Shown one piece after another: positions 1 to 11,682 of a DNA stretch of 64,000 nt. How positions within the stretch are numbered: position 1 is the first letter of the stretch; the number at the start of each line of letters is the position of its first letter. The notes under the pieces were generated by a model. The model worked only from the letters and a program-made list of their open reading frames with translations, was not told the origin of the DNA and did no database searches. Origin of the DNA: Oryzias latipes (taxonomy: Eukaryota > Chordata > Actinopteri > Beloniformes > Adrianichthyidae); NCBI RefSeq assembly GCF_002234675.1, contig NC_019864.2, forward strand, positions 10,929,582-10,993,581. Reading direction: 5' to 3'. Both the position numbers and the translations under genes were made by a program.

Positions 1-1621
1 GGAAGCCTCATTAGATCCCTTATGTCAATTAAAGAATTCATTACAAACTCTTTGACATTTACTTCATCTGAGATCTGCGTAATGAGGACGAGTAAATCTT
101 CTCCAAAAAGTTAGTAACCCGTTTAATTCTCCCTTCCTGTATTCTGTCACTTTTAAACAAGATAAAGTTCTGTTTAAAAAAAATTTAATCAAGTCAAATC
201 AAAACATACAGGGCATTAAAACTACTTTACAATCTTTTTTTTCTCTCTCTCAGCATTGTTAAAGGGATTTTAATTAAAGAATGTAAATAATTGATTTCCA
301 TCGCTGATAATTTGATAATAAATTCTAAGTTAATACTAACTTTAAAGAAGAACTTAAATTCATAAGTTCATGAAATACACACAGGCATAATGTCAGAACC
401 ACACATTTTTTCAGCACAATGTCTTAGCTCACTGGATTTTAGGGAGCACCGTCAATGCATGCTCTATTTTCAAACGCATGTCATTTGTAGCTGAACTATA
501 AGATGCATTAAGCCAGATAAAAGAGTCAGAGATAAGTTCGTCAGTCAGTCAGACTTTATCAAATGCGTTCACAGTAACTCTAGAACTTGCTACACTTTAG
601 AAATGTTAGCATATTCACAATTCCTGTAACTATTAGGCTATGTCCGAATTCCGTGTGCAAGTATGACATCACTGATTTCACAATAGGAAAGCTTAATGAA
701 CACAAGCATTTTTACAGAGACTAATTTTGAATCCACTGTGTTCTGGTAATGAAAATGTTGAAAGCATTGAACATTTTCTATAAAATGTTTAGCAACATAT
801 AATAAACAGTCAAAAAAACTCATTACCACCCATCCGTGTTTGCTACTCGTGAGAGAAAAAAGGAGACTGACATTTTGACAGAACGCCATGTACCTCTCAA
901 AATTGCTACAACATTATCAACGCGTTTAGCTGCGTCTCATAGTATAATTTCCTCTAGTTCGCATTTATTGTCTTGTTTCTTTAAATGTTCATCCTGTATT
1001 GACTGGATGATGAACAGTGTAAACAAAATGTTTAAAATTGTACAGATATTTTATGTTCCCTTGCAGCTGGTATGTACAGATGGTATGCAATTGAATGTTG
1101 CGAAACAGCCCAGACAAGCTCTCTAGAGTCCGTCTTTCAGATGACTTGTCAGCAGACTGCAGACTAGCAGCTTTCAGGTTTTTAGTTGCAGAAGTTTTCA
1201 TTGTTTCTCTTCAACAGTGGGGTCAGCCACTCTCTTCTAATCTACCCTGTTGTGATTCAGGAACTACTTCTAAAATGGAAAAGCAATACAATTTCCAAAT
1301 GGAGGCAAAAGCAAAAACTCCATCAAAGAAAAAGTCATGCAAACGTCAGACTACAAAAGTTTTACCTACTCAAACAATGAGGCAACCACTAAACCTGCAT
1401 CAAGGTGTATTGAGAGATTAATGTCTAATCTTGCAAGGTGGAAGAAATTACAGGAAGACAGTAGACGGCTACACAATGCCAGATTTATGTGAAACAGGAA
1501 ACATAGTCAACTGGCAACCAAAATGTATTGTGAGACAAAATATAACACTAGTTCCAACAACAATAATATCTTTCTTTCTGCAAACATATGATTTTTAGTT
1601 TGAAAGTAAGCCTGTTTAATT
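1..1621. other. AT-rich DNA, no gene seen
   Basis: Open frames are all under ~110 codons and match nothing I recognise. Confidence 0.6.
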
Positions 1622-1696
1622 ATTCCATCCATCCATCCATTTTCTATATCTGCTATATCCCTTTCGGGGTCAAGAGGTTGCTGGAGCCTCCGTTAA
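1622..1696 (-). repeat. Short fragment of the same SINE-like family
   Basis: (CCAT)n followed by CCCTTTCGGGGTCAAGAGGTTG and GCTGGAGCC, the extreme 3' end of the family. Confidence 0.6.
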
Positions 1697-2815
1697 ATTA
1701 TTGATTAGCTTCATGTTGAATACGAACATAAATAAAAGAATAAAAAGAGAAAGTTTGTGGATTTTGTGTCTGTAATGATATGAAAACAAAACATTTTTTA
1801 ACTTTTAGTCAAAGATACATGAAGATGTGGTTTTTGAACCTGGAGACACAAACACAAAGCAGATGCACTAGCATACCTTTCCATCCTTTGATTACCTTCT
1901 CTCCTGCCATCAAACTGCAAAAAACTAATAAACTTTTAAAAGCTTTTGAAATAGGCAAAGCAAGAGAAGCTGAATGAATTATGGCTTCGTTCTCCATCTG
2001 CAATTTATAGGTTTATGCAAATGGAAAGTATTTGAGTGCTGTATAACGCTTTGAAAGGCAGCAGGTTTTATATTCACTCAGTATGAAGAGAAAGGTATGT
2101 AGAGCGAGCTTCTTTTTCCACATTGGTGAGGCTAAATTAATTCACATGTTGTTTTTGCCTGAAAGGCTAAAAGAATTGTTACCCTGATATTTTTTAAAGT
2201 ACAATTAAGTTGTTTAAAGATACTTTATATTTAGAAGTGGCCTTTAGGCACATTTTCTTGTTTTTTTTTTCAGTTCTCATCAAAGTATGTATAAGAAATA
2301 AAAACTGAAGTTAGAAGTTTGTCCACATTCATCTGAATGAATATAATATGAGTTAATTCTGCTAGTTATTAACTACTTACTTTCTTAACTTAATGATTTA
2401 TCTGGAAATCGGATTTTTTTTTGGGCAACCAAAACACCTATTGTTGGGTATGGTGGCGAAGAAGTGCAAATCACAGCAACAAATAACAACGCAAAAAAGT
2501 TTTAAAGATCACAAATAAAAGAAAAAGCATAACAAATCAAACAAAACCAACAGTACATTTCAGAAATTAAAGCAAAATTCCAGAAGCCAAAAGACAAAAT
2601 AATTAAATGAAACAAAACGGAAATGTAAAGTGATTTCCTGAAATTAAAATGAAATGTTAAAATTTTCAACGCATAAGAAACCAGAAAATGTAGGCACTAT
2701 GGGACATGTCTGATTGGATGTTAGATTTTCGATGTTTCTGTTTTACAAATTAGGTCTGTCATGTTCGCAGACTAATAAAGGTTTTATTATTAGCACAGAG
2801 CATATTAAGAATTGC

Positions 2816-3074
2816 TGGGGCGGCCGTGTTGCAGCGGTAGGGCGGTCGACCCATGATCGTAAGATTGCAGGTTCGATTCCCGCCTTGCACACCCATGAGT
2901 TGAAGTGTCCTTGGGCAAGACACTGAACCCCACCTTGCCTCTGGTGGTGGTAGACAGGTGCCTGTGTTTGGCAGCGGCGCCGCCACCAGTGAGTGAATGT
3001 GTGTGTGACTGTAAAGCACTTTCTCCTTGTAGGAAGAAAGGCGCTATATAAGTATACGCCATTTACCATTTACT
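2816..3074 (+). repeat. tRNA-derived SINE
   Basis: A tRNA-like head (about 2,817-2,895) has a B box GGTTCGATTCC at 2870-2880 and a plausible A box in GCAGCGGTAGGG. The body carries GTCCTTGGGCAAGACACTGA and CTGTAAAGCACTTT, and ends in a GCGCTATATAAGTATACGCC tail typical of fish SINEs. Open frames across it are incidental. Confidence 0.8.
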
Positions 3075-3439
3075 TTATGACATATGTGTTGGTTGAAATG
3101 ATGGACAAACGATATCCCATAGGAGCTACTTTTTCCGGTTTCTTATTGTGTTTTATTTTTAACATTCGTTTTTTTATTTCTGGGAAATTGCTTTAGTTTT
3201 CCTCAACCAGAGAAGATTGAAAAAAAAAAAAAGAAAAATTTGCTGATTGGATGATGATGTTTGTCCATCATTCCAAGCTAAATTTATTTGTCATGAAGCG
3301 ATACTGGATATGCGTCGTACTTATCATAAAACTTCAACTTCTATTAATATAAGGACATTTGAGAAAACTCAAACATCATCATCAATGACGTCCAGTAGCA
3401 TCTACCTTTTCCGGTTTTCTTATGGTGTGTGTGTTTTAT

Positions 3440-3690
3440 TTTCCATCCATCAATTTTCTTAACCCACTGTAACCCTTTCAGGGTCGTGGGGTTGCTTGAG
3501 CCCCGGCTACTGTTGGTCGAAGACGTAGTAAACCCTGGACAAGTTGCCAGTCTGAAGCAGGGCCACAGAATCACTCCCACACACACTCATTACTTTAGAG
3601 CAATCGATTCACCTGTGAAGCATGTTTTTGGACTGTGCGAGGAAACTGAGTGGCTGAAGACAACCCACACATTTTCTTCAGATTTCTAAA
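3440..3690 (-). repeat. Same SINE-like family, head missing
   Basis: Contains CCATCCATCAATTTTCTTAA, CCCTTTCAGGGTCGTGGGG, CCCTGGACAAGTTGCCAGTC and GAAGCATGTTTTTGGACTGT in + strand order, the 3' part of the family seen at 4.9 kb. Confidence 0.65.
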
Positions 3691-4462
3691 ATATAAAGTG
3701 TTTTTTATTATTTGTTTTTAATTAATTGATGATGGTTTTGGTTTTTAATGTGTTTTTGCTTTGAGTGACTTATTGGTGTGATTTGTCCTTCTGGGCCACC
3801 ATATTCGGAATCTAACCAACAACATCAAATAGATATTTTAGATAAAAACACAATAAAAATATATTTGTTGCCCTCAACCTGTTTTTTTTTCCTTGATTGT
3901 GCCTTTTTAAAGAATGAAAGAAATCCATTTCTGTTTACACACAATACTGAGTGTTTGCTAGCTAGTTTCAATACCTTCTAATTACATCGTTATGAATGAA
4001 ACACCCAGAGCTAAGGTTTGTTACATTTCTCCTCCCTTTTTTGTTTCCCTGTGCTCGGCTGAAAACCTTTCATTTCATTGTCTTCTTGGCCCCCAGGCAA
4101 AGTTAATTACCCAGAAACCCTATAGTGGATCATACTCATTGCTATAGTCATTGCCCCGAACTTTGTAACTTTATGGCTGCAGCTTCTGTTGTTCATTGAA
4201 GTTGTAGTTTTCCGAAACTTAGCAGAATGTTTACATATGAAAGGCAAATGGTACTTCATCTGCAGAATGTTTTCTGCAGCTGAAGTTAGATCAATTGTTA
4301 AGTGTGCTGCTTCATAATTGATCTAACTTGTACATCTATTAACAATTTAGTGAAAAAGACGATGTGTTAAAAGAGCAGTGCTTTGACGTTTGAATTAAAG
4401 CTTGTTTGAAAAGAGACATAACCAAATCAGCTTAATAATCTTCATCTGCTTAAACTCGGTTT

Positions 4463-4671
4463 AACACTTGTGCTATCTTAGATGACCCCACCCTTACATT
4501 GACGCGTTCTCCCTACCATGACAAAGGTGGATAAAGGTGGAAAGATTTCATGTAATCCATGGACACCAGTGAAGATCACAAATCATTGAAGAAAAAAGGT
4601 TCAGCGCACTGCCTAGTGGGTCTAGATGACCCAACTCCCAATGCTAAAGTGCCTAGGATAGCACAAGGGTT
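4463..4671 (+). mobile_element. MITE, AACCCTTGTGCTATC family, copy 1
   Basis: Ends AACACTTGTGCTATC and GATAGCACAAGGGTT form an inverted repeat of about 15 bp. The 209-bp body contains TCTAGATGACCCAACTCCC, shared with the other three copies. No coding capacity. Confidence 0.85.
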
Positions 4672-4854
4672 TCAGTGCATAAACCTGATTACAACCAGTC
4701 AAAAACTTCTTTCTCTACAATCATTCCATATTGTTGACCACTGGAATGTAGGAGAATGTGATTTATGAATTTTTATTTTGGACAGATCTCAAAATCTAGA
4801 CTTTTTTTTATTGACATGTGACAATCAAATTATCAGCTCAAGAAAAGTCCATCC

Positions 4855-5097
4855 ATATTCAGTCATGTGGTTGCTGGAGCAAACCCAGCTACACATACAC
4901 ACCTAGGGACTTGAGTAGAGTAACCAATTACCCAATGAAGCATGTTGATGGACTTGGGAAGGAAGCAGGAGTGCCTGGAGAAAACCCACACATGCACTGG
5001 CCGAACATGTAAACTCCACACAGAAAAGTCACTGCAAGGATTTGAAACAGGACCTTCCTGCTGTGAGGTGAGATCGCTAACTACCGCGCCACCGTGG
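4855..5097 (-). repeat. tRNA-derived SINE-like repeat, second family
   Basis: Read on the - strand it begins CACGGTGGCGCGGTAGTTAGC (A box), then GTCCTGTTTCAAATCC (B box), then the CAGAAAAGTGACT/GTGTGGAGTTTACATGTTC body and a GTTACTCTACTCAAGTC tail. This is a ubiquitous teleost repeat layout. Confidence 0.7.
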
Positions 5098-5205
5098 AAC
5101 ACTCTAGAAAAGTCATGATAGGCATTTTCCAACTACTATGAAGCTGGTGTATGCACTATAAAATCAATGCAAATACATTTCTATTTGGAAAACACATGTT
5201 TTAAT

Positions 5206-5289
5206 ATACAGTACAGACCAAAAGTTTGGACACACCTTCCCATTCAAATGAATGGGAAGGTGTGTCCAAACTTTTGGTCTGTACTGTAT
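5206..5289. repeat. 84-bp near-perfect palindrome made of two Tc1-type ends
   Basis: Two 41-bp arms reading ATACAGTACAGACCAAAAGT and its complement, separated by AA. The arm matches the terminal repeat (CAGTACAGACCAAAAGTTTG) widespread in fish Tc1-like elements, flanked by TA. It looks like a transposon reduced to its two ends. Confidence 0.85.
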
Positions 5290-5294
5290 GTTTG

Positions 5295-5640
5295 AGACTC
5301 ACTGCGATGAAAATGTTGTTTTTGGTGTTTTCAACACGTTCTCTTGGCATTTTTCTCATGATGGAAGACATATATTAAAGAAATTAAGCTTAGAATTGCA
5401 TTTCTGAGTTTTTCTTAATTCAAATTGTTGTGAATCAGGAGCAGACGAAAAATTGCAGTTTGTAAAAGCTTATAGTTTTTAGAGACAAATGACAATCAGC
5501 GGGCCACAAGCTCCCTGCTCAGCTCCATTCTGATGGAAACACTTGTAGACAAATAGATCCTTGTACGTCTATACCTGTCTGGGCTGGAAACTGGCTTGTT
5601 ATGGTATTACAATAGATCAAAAGATGATCGGAGTGGGACT
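5295..5640 (+). mobile_element. Kolobok-like MITE, copy 1
   Basis: Left end AGACTCACTGCGATGAAAAT, right end reverse-complement AGTCCCACTCCGATCATC; flanks TTTG and GTAA are compatible with decayed TTAA. The interior shares GTTGTGAATCAGGAGCAGA with the THAP-bearing copy at 24.3 kb. Confidence 0.65.
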
Positions 5641-8600
5641 GTAAATCAAAAACAAGTAACCTTTATCTTAATAATGTACTTGTTCTGTTGTGCCTGTGAG
5701 CTTCCTTTTAATTAAATCTATGTTGTTTACCAACTTAATAGCATTTTCACCAACTATTTACTCCTTAAATCCAAAGTCTTACTATTCTTCATTTTAGAGC
5801 CAATTCTTTGCTTCAGAATTATTTTGAAAACCTAAGTTGTTCATCAATTGAGCATAAAATTGCACAAACCAAGTCCATGTGTATTAAATTAGATGCTGAA
5901 CCATATGTTTGACATTAAAATGATCCTCAAATGAAGATGATATGCTTATAAATGACCCGGAATCTTTAAATCTACTGACTTTTGTTGTTCCAGCAACTGC
6001 TGCGCTTGTTTCTTTTTCCTGTTTGGGACTGTCACATTCTGCCAAGATGAAAATGACTTCTGAGCTTAGAAACAGGCTCCATAGAAACCCACAGGTTTCT
6101 TTTTCACACCTGTTGCTCATAGTGGTTAATGCGTCTGAGTGCTTCTCTGTCTCTCGATGCCGTGGGTGAGTGCAGGCAGGATGTGTTCTGTCCTTCTCAT
6201 CAGGTTAGTGTAGGAAGTTTGTTGTTCCTTTCATCATCGCAAGATCTTTTAGTCATCAGCCTTAATGGCTGTGAGTCTGCTTCACCTCCATCACCTCTGG
6301 AAACATCTGTCTTCAGGTTTTTTTCCATCAAACCCATCAGCATCCAGGACATGGAGAAATTAAAACCTAAAATATCCTAACATAATGAGAATGTTGTAAA
6401 AAGAAAAGCCTGACATCTGTCTTCCAGTCCACACAGGCATTATGAAAGACAGTCTTAACAAAACATACTGTTTGATTAGCTGTTTCCCTCCATTCACAGC
6501 AGCCAAAAACAGATTAGCAAATGCTTTAATGCTTCAAACTTTCAGTTCTTCTTTCATCTTTTAGTTGAAACTTTTAACTTCCCATTGTAAATGAAGGAAG
6601 TGAAGGTCGTATTTCCATTTCCCCCTACAACGAACTGTTCCTGTTCCCCCATTCTTCTACCAGCTTTGTCACAGGACAAGAGTTACAGCTGCAGATTTTG
6701 GTTGCTCAGGCCACCAGCCTGTGCAATAACTATAAAACGTTTTTATTGGTTCTGGGTCCCAATTTTCTCTGTGAAGTGAAGAAGAAATTAACAGATGCAG
6801 CAACGGCAATTTTTTTTCTTCTGACCAATCAGAAGCAAAGAAAAAATTCATTCACTGCAAACTGCTTTTGGTTTATTAATTCACTATCTGACACAAACAC
6901 TGCTGAAGGTATGCATCGAGAATCCTCTGTTGGCAGCTCCTTATCTGCCTGTGTAGAGGTAGAGAGGGGACATGTTGCCGTGGCAACACTACGGCGTGTC
7001 TCCTTTTAGTACTTTTTTTCTTTTCTTTTTTTTTCTTTCATTCATGCTCTGATGTGTTTTCTGGTTTAAAAACAAGAAAAGATTGTGAAAGTGTATCAAC
7101 GATAGCTTCCTGATTCAGTCACAATATGGATTTAAACTAATTATCCACTTTTTTTTGCCATACTTTTCTGTTTTAAAATAGCTCTTCTCTTTCGACAAGA
7201 ATCTTTTTTTCTGAAGTTCGTCATGCTGGTCTAATTACAGCTATATTACATTGTCAGGGCACTTGGGCTTTGAACCCTCGGGCTTTTCTACAGCCGTGTC
7301 ACCAAAAGATCATATGAGGTCACTTGTTTGTTATGAAATCAACAGTTGAAAAAGAAATAAATAATGTTTTTCAACCCCTAGGGGCAAGTGCAATCATATA
7401 ATCTGTTTTGGTGTTGGTTTGGAAAATCAAGTTTCTGTCTAAAAGTCAGGAGAAAATAGCAAAGGTTTGATTTCTTATCCTCTAAATTGTTTTTTAATGC
7501 CAGCTCAGACAGAAAGGTGCTAAGAAGAAAAATCTCTGTTGTTTTACAATATCTTGGATTATCATGTAGCTCTGGGTCACTGACACAGAAAAGTCTTGCT
7601 CATAAAGCTGGGTTTTCTATTAAAAGTACACAGTCACTGTTTTAAGCAATGGTAGATTTTTGACAAGTTAAGACTTTTCTTTTAAATATCGGTCAATGGT
7701 TTATGCCGTACTAACGTGCACCCGTAACGGGGTTTGCCCTGAACGGGTGCTGTTTTGCTTTTTTTTGGGTTGTCTGGGCCCATGGAGGATCATAAAGGGG
7801 AGGGTCTGCATCTTAAAGGGAGCGCAGGGGTGTCTTGCAGTTCCTTTGTGGCTTGTAGGGCCTCACATACTACACTCTTCTACTTCTAACAGCCAGGCTA
7901 CGCATTCCTTGCCCACACCTTTCACTTGAACGGTACTACTGGGCTCCTTGCGCAGTGTGCAGGGTCCAGGAGGGTGAAAAAGGGAAAAATCAGAACAAGA
8001 TATATGCATCTCACCTACTTGATCCTTACTTACCCTTGCATGTTTGAGGAAACTAAGATCTTTCAATGTGTGCAGCACTCTGTTCTTCTCTGAGGTCTGC
8101 TGTTATGTTATGTATAATTCCTATTCTACAAAAAATGCAATTTTCTATATGCAATTTTAATAATCTTAAAAATACTTAGAACAACTTCTGACTTGTGCAG
8201 CCACATAGCTTATTTCAACTAAATCCAAGGGTCAGAAACATTTTACACTTAAGCAGCCAAACAGGTTTTATATGTGGCTAAGTAGGAGCAATATCTTATC
8301 CCTTAGAAAAATAGGACACTGGTTTGGATTGATTATGATATTGTTACTATCATAATATAAATTAAATATTTTTTAGATCCATAAATAAAACACAAACATA
8401 AAGAAAAAAGCCTTTTGTTTCAAAATATTAATAATTCTTTGACAGTTCCACATGACTTTCTTCTAAAGTAAAAAAAAAATTAAAAAAAATAAAAGACCCT
8501 GTGCCACATCTCAATGCATCAAATATAGCATAGGTAATGTAATGTGAGCAAAGATTTTAAAAAAAAGAGTGGTCTATTTTAGTTTGTGGTGTATCTCAGC

Positions 8601-8930
8601 CAGATTTTAATAAATCTATCAAACTAAAATTAATTCAGAGATAATTTAGTGACCCTTACCGTATTTCGGTACCATAGGGCCTATTCAAAATGATTTAAAC
8701 TTGCTAAAAAATATAAAATCCACCTTTTACTTAAGTGCGCCTTAAATAATAGTTCTGGATGTTCTTGCTGACTTCAAAGTGATCTTCTGTGCTGCAAAGT
8801 GCTCGAAAATCTGTCAGAATGTTTTGGTCCGACATAGCTAAACTACAAAGCCACACGCTTCCGATTCTTGGAGCATTATGGGTATTGTAGTCAGGAGCCT
8901 CAGGGAGTGAGATATACATATATATATGCC
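5641..8930. other. Non-coding DNA, no gene seen
   Basis: AT-rich apart from a moderately GC-rich patch at about 7,690-7,990. The segment near 8,660-8,760 (CCGTATTTCGGTACCATAGG, AGTGCGCCTTAAA) resembles a decayed DNA-transposon end. No ORF longer than ~105 codons and no recognised domain. Confidence 0.5.
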
Positions 8931-8933
8931 ATA

Positions 8934-8958
8934 TTTATATATATATATATATATGCCA

Positions 8959-9000
<42 letters not shown>
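8934..9000. repeat. (TA)n microsatellite at the 3' side of the R4-like LINE
   Basis: Mostly TA dinucleotides with a GCCATATT interruption seen twice (also just upstream at 8928). It abuts the LINE 3' end at 9001. Confidence 0.9.
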
Positions 9001-9004
<4 letters not shown>

Positions 9005-11631
9005 CGCCCCTCTCACCCTCCGCGGGTGGTTTCTCCTCCAAGCTCGGGTCCTCTACCAGAGGCCTGGGAGCTTGAGGGTCCTACGCAGTATCTTAGCTGT
9101 TCCTAGCACTGCGCTTTTCTGGACTGAGAGGTCTGAGGTCTTTCCTGGTATCTGTTGTAGCCACTCCTCCAGCTTGGGGGTTACTGCCCCAAGTGCTCCA
9201 ATTACCACAGGCACCACTGTCACCTTCACTTTCCAGGCTTTCTCCAGTTCTTCTCTGAGTCCCTGGTATTTCTCCAGTTTCTCATGTTCCTTCTTCCTGA
9301 TGTTCCCATCGCTTGGCACTGCCACATCCACCACAACGGCTTTCCTCTGTTCTTTATCCACCACTACAATGTCTGGTTGGTTCGCCATTACCATCCTATC
9401 AGTCTGGATCTGGAAGTCCCACAGGATCTTTGCCCTCTCATTCTCTACAACCTTCGGAGGTGTTTCCCATTTTGACCTTGGGGTTTCCAGTTCATATTCT
9501 GCACACATGTTCCTGTATATTATTCCAGCCACTTGATTGTGGCGCTCCATGTATGCTTTCCCTGCCAGCATCTTACACCCTGCAGTTATGTGCTGGATTG
9601 TTTCAGGTGCTTCTTTGCACAGCCTACACCTTGGGTCTTGTCTGGTGTGGTAGATCTGAGCCTCTATTGCTCTGGTGCTCAGGGCTTGTTCCTGGGCTGC
9701 CAGGATGAGAGCTTCGGTGCTGTCCTGTAGGCCAGCCCTTTCTAGCCATTGGTAGGACTTCTTGATATCAGCCACTTCAGTTATGGTCCGGTGGTACATC
9801 CCATGCAGGGGTTTGTCCTCCCATGAGGATCTGTCCTCCAGCACTGTATCCTCTGTTCTCCATTGCCTGAGACATTCACTGAGCACACTGTCAGTTGGGG
9901 CCTTGAGCTTGATGTATTCATGGATCTTGGATGTTTCATCCTGGATAGTGGCTTCTACGCTCACTAGTCCTCGGCCTCCTTCCTTGCGGCTAGCATACAG
10001 TCTCAGGGTGCTGGATTTGGGATGGAACCCTCCATGCATGGTGAGGAGCTTTCATGTTTTAACATCCGTGGTCTGTATCTCTTCCTTTGGCCATCTTATT
10101 ATTCCTGCAGGGTATCTGATAACGGGCAGTGCGTAGCTGTTTATTGCCCGGGTCTTGTTTTTGCCATTGAGCTGGCTTCTCAGGACTTTCCTTACTCGTT
10201 GGAGGTATTTAGCTGTTGCAGCTTTCCTTGTTGCCTGCTCCAGGTTGCCATTTGCCTGCGGGATTCCAAGGTACTTGTAACTGTCCTCGATGTCTGCTAT
10301 TGTTCCTTCTGGGAGTGAGACCCCTCCTGTGTGGACTACCTTGCCTCTCTTTGTCACCATCCGGCTGCATTTCTCGAGCCCGAATGACATCCCAATGTCA
10401 GTACTGTAGATCCTGGTGGTGTGGATCAGGGAGTCAATGTCACGCTCGCTCTTAGCATATAGCTTGATGTCATCCATGTAGAGGAGGTGACTGATGTTGG
10501 CCCCATTTCTGAGTCGGTATCCATAGCCAGTCTTGGTGATTATTTGACTGAGGGGGTTGAGACCTATGCAGAACAGCAGTGGGGACAGAGCATCACCTTG
10601 GTATATCCCACATTTGATGGACACTTGTGCAAGTGGCTTCCCATTGGCTTCAAGGGTGGTTTTCCACAGCTTCATTGAGTTTCCTATGAAGGCTCTTAGA
10701 GTCCTGTTGATGTTGTACAGCTCCAAGCATTCAGTGATCCATGTGTGTGGCATTGAGTCATAGGCCTTCTTGTTATCAATCCAGGCTGTGCACAGGTTGG
10801 TGTGTCGTGACTTGCAGTCTTGAGCGACTGTTCTGTCGACCAGGAGTTGGTGTTTGGCTCCTCTGGAGTCTCTACCAATGTCCTTCTGTGTGTTACTCAT
10901 GAATTGATCCATGTGCCTATTTATCTTTGTTGCAATGATGCCTGACATGAGCTTCCATGTTGTGGACAGACAGGTAATTGGCCGGTAGTTGGATGGGACT
11001 GCACCCTTTGAGGGATCCTTCTGGATCAGGATCGTTCGCCCTTCCGTTAGCCATTCGGGGTGAGTCCCATCCCTTAGCAGCTGGTTCATTTGTGCTGCCA
11101 GGCGCTCGTGGAGTGCGGTAAGCTTCTTTAGCCAGTAGGCCTGTATCATGTCAGGGCCCGGTGCTGTCCAGTTCTTCATACCTGAGACTCTTTCTTGGAT
11201 GTCTGCCACTGTGATGGTTACTGGATTCTGTTCAGGGAGGTTGCCATGTTCTTTTCTCAGAGAGACCAGCCACTGGGCATTGCTGTTATGTGCTGTCTCT
11301 TTCTCCCATATACTTTTCCAGTATTGTTCAGTTTCTAGCCTTGGTGGGTCTGCTCGGCTGTTTTGACCCTGCCACTGAGCGTACACTTTTGCAGGTTGAG
11401 TTGCGAAGAGCCTGTTTATTCGTCTGGCTTCATTGTCTCTTGTGTACCTCTTTAGGCGGCTGCTCAAGGCTAGGAGCCTTTGTTTGGCAGTTTCCAGTGC
11501 TTCAGGTATGGGCATCTGGCTGTATCTCTTAGGTACTTGCTTTCTCATTGTACCTCTTTGAGCCTCTGTCAGCTTACTCACATCTTTCCGAGTTGCCTTG
11601 ATTTTGAACAAGACGGAACAAGACGGAAATG

Positions 11632-11634
<3 letters not shown>
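9001..11634 (-). mobile_element. 5'-truncated LINE of the R4/Rex6 (Dong-like) type inserted in (TA)n
   Basis: A non-LTR retrotransposon on the - strand, about 2.63 kb. It carries one long ORF with reverse transcriptase followed by a restriction-enzyme-like endonuclease, the order used by R4-clade elements such as teleost Rex6. The 5' end is lost: the coding frame opens directly out of the TA repeat. The 3' UTR is only ~50 bp (9001-9052). Both boundaries are (TA)n tracts, 8934-9000 and 11635-11679, so the element appears to have landed inside a TA microsatellite. Family naming is from memory of motifs, not from a search. Confidence 0.85.
9053..11634 (-). pseudogene. Reverse transcriptase / REL-endonuclease ORF with one in-frame stop
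   Basis: Read from 11634 down to the TAG at 9053-9055, about 860 codons. RT motifs seen: APGPD, a NYRPIT block, a divergent DNKKAYDS block, YQGDALSPLLF, and the catalytic LLYMDD at 10469-10480. The C-terminal third has a Cys/His cluster (CRLC, then QHITAGC, near 9,575-9,631) and the endonuclease core QPDIVVVD followed by VVDVAVP near 9,320-9,385, matching the PD...D arrangement of restriction-like endonucleases in R2/R4 elements. A TGA at 10052-10054 interrupts an otherwise continuous frame: the four codons after it (KLLT) lead straight into the downstream ORF without a shift. An Arg CGA to TGA change at a CpG would explain it. The protein also lacks its N-terminus, so it is inactive as it stands. 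Confidence 0.88.

Positions 11635-11679
<45 letters not shown>
11635..11679. repeat. (TA)n microsatellite at the 5' side of the R4-like LINE
   Basis: Uninterrupted TA repeat of about 22 units directly after the truncated 5' end of the LINE. Together with the TA tract at 8934-9000 it brackets the element. Confidence 0.9.

Positions 11680-11682
<3 letters not shown>

Noticed and set aside
2817..2895. Possible tRNA gene
   Set aside because: The B box is good but the cloverleaf is poor and the sequence continues into a SINE body and tail, so it is a SINE head.
2743..3069. Overlapping - strand frames
   Set aside because: They cover a tRNA-derived SINE and its flanks.
8868..9536. 222-codon + strand frame starting in the TA repeat
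   Set aside because: It is the antisense of the R4-like LINE endonuclease region.
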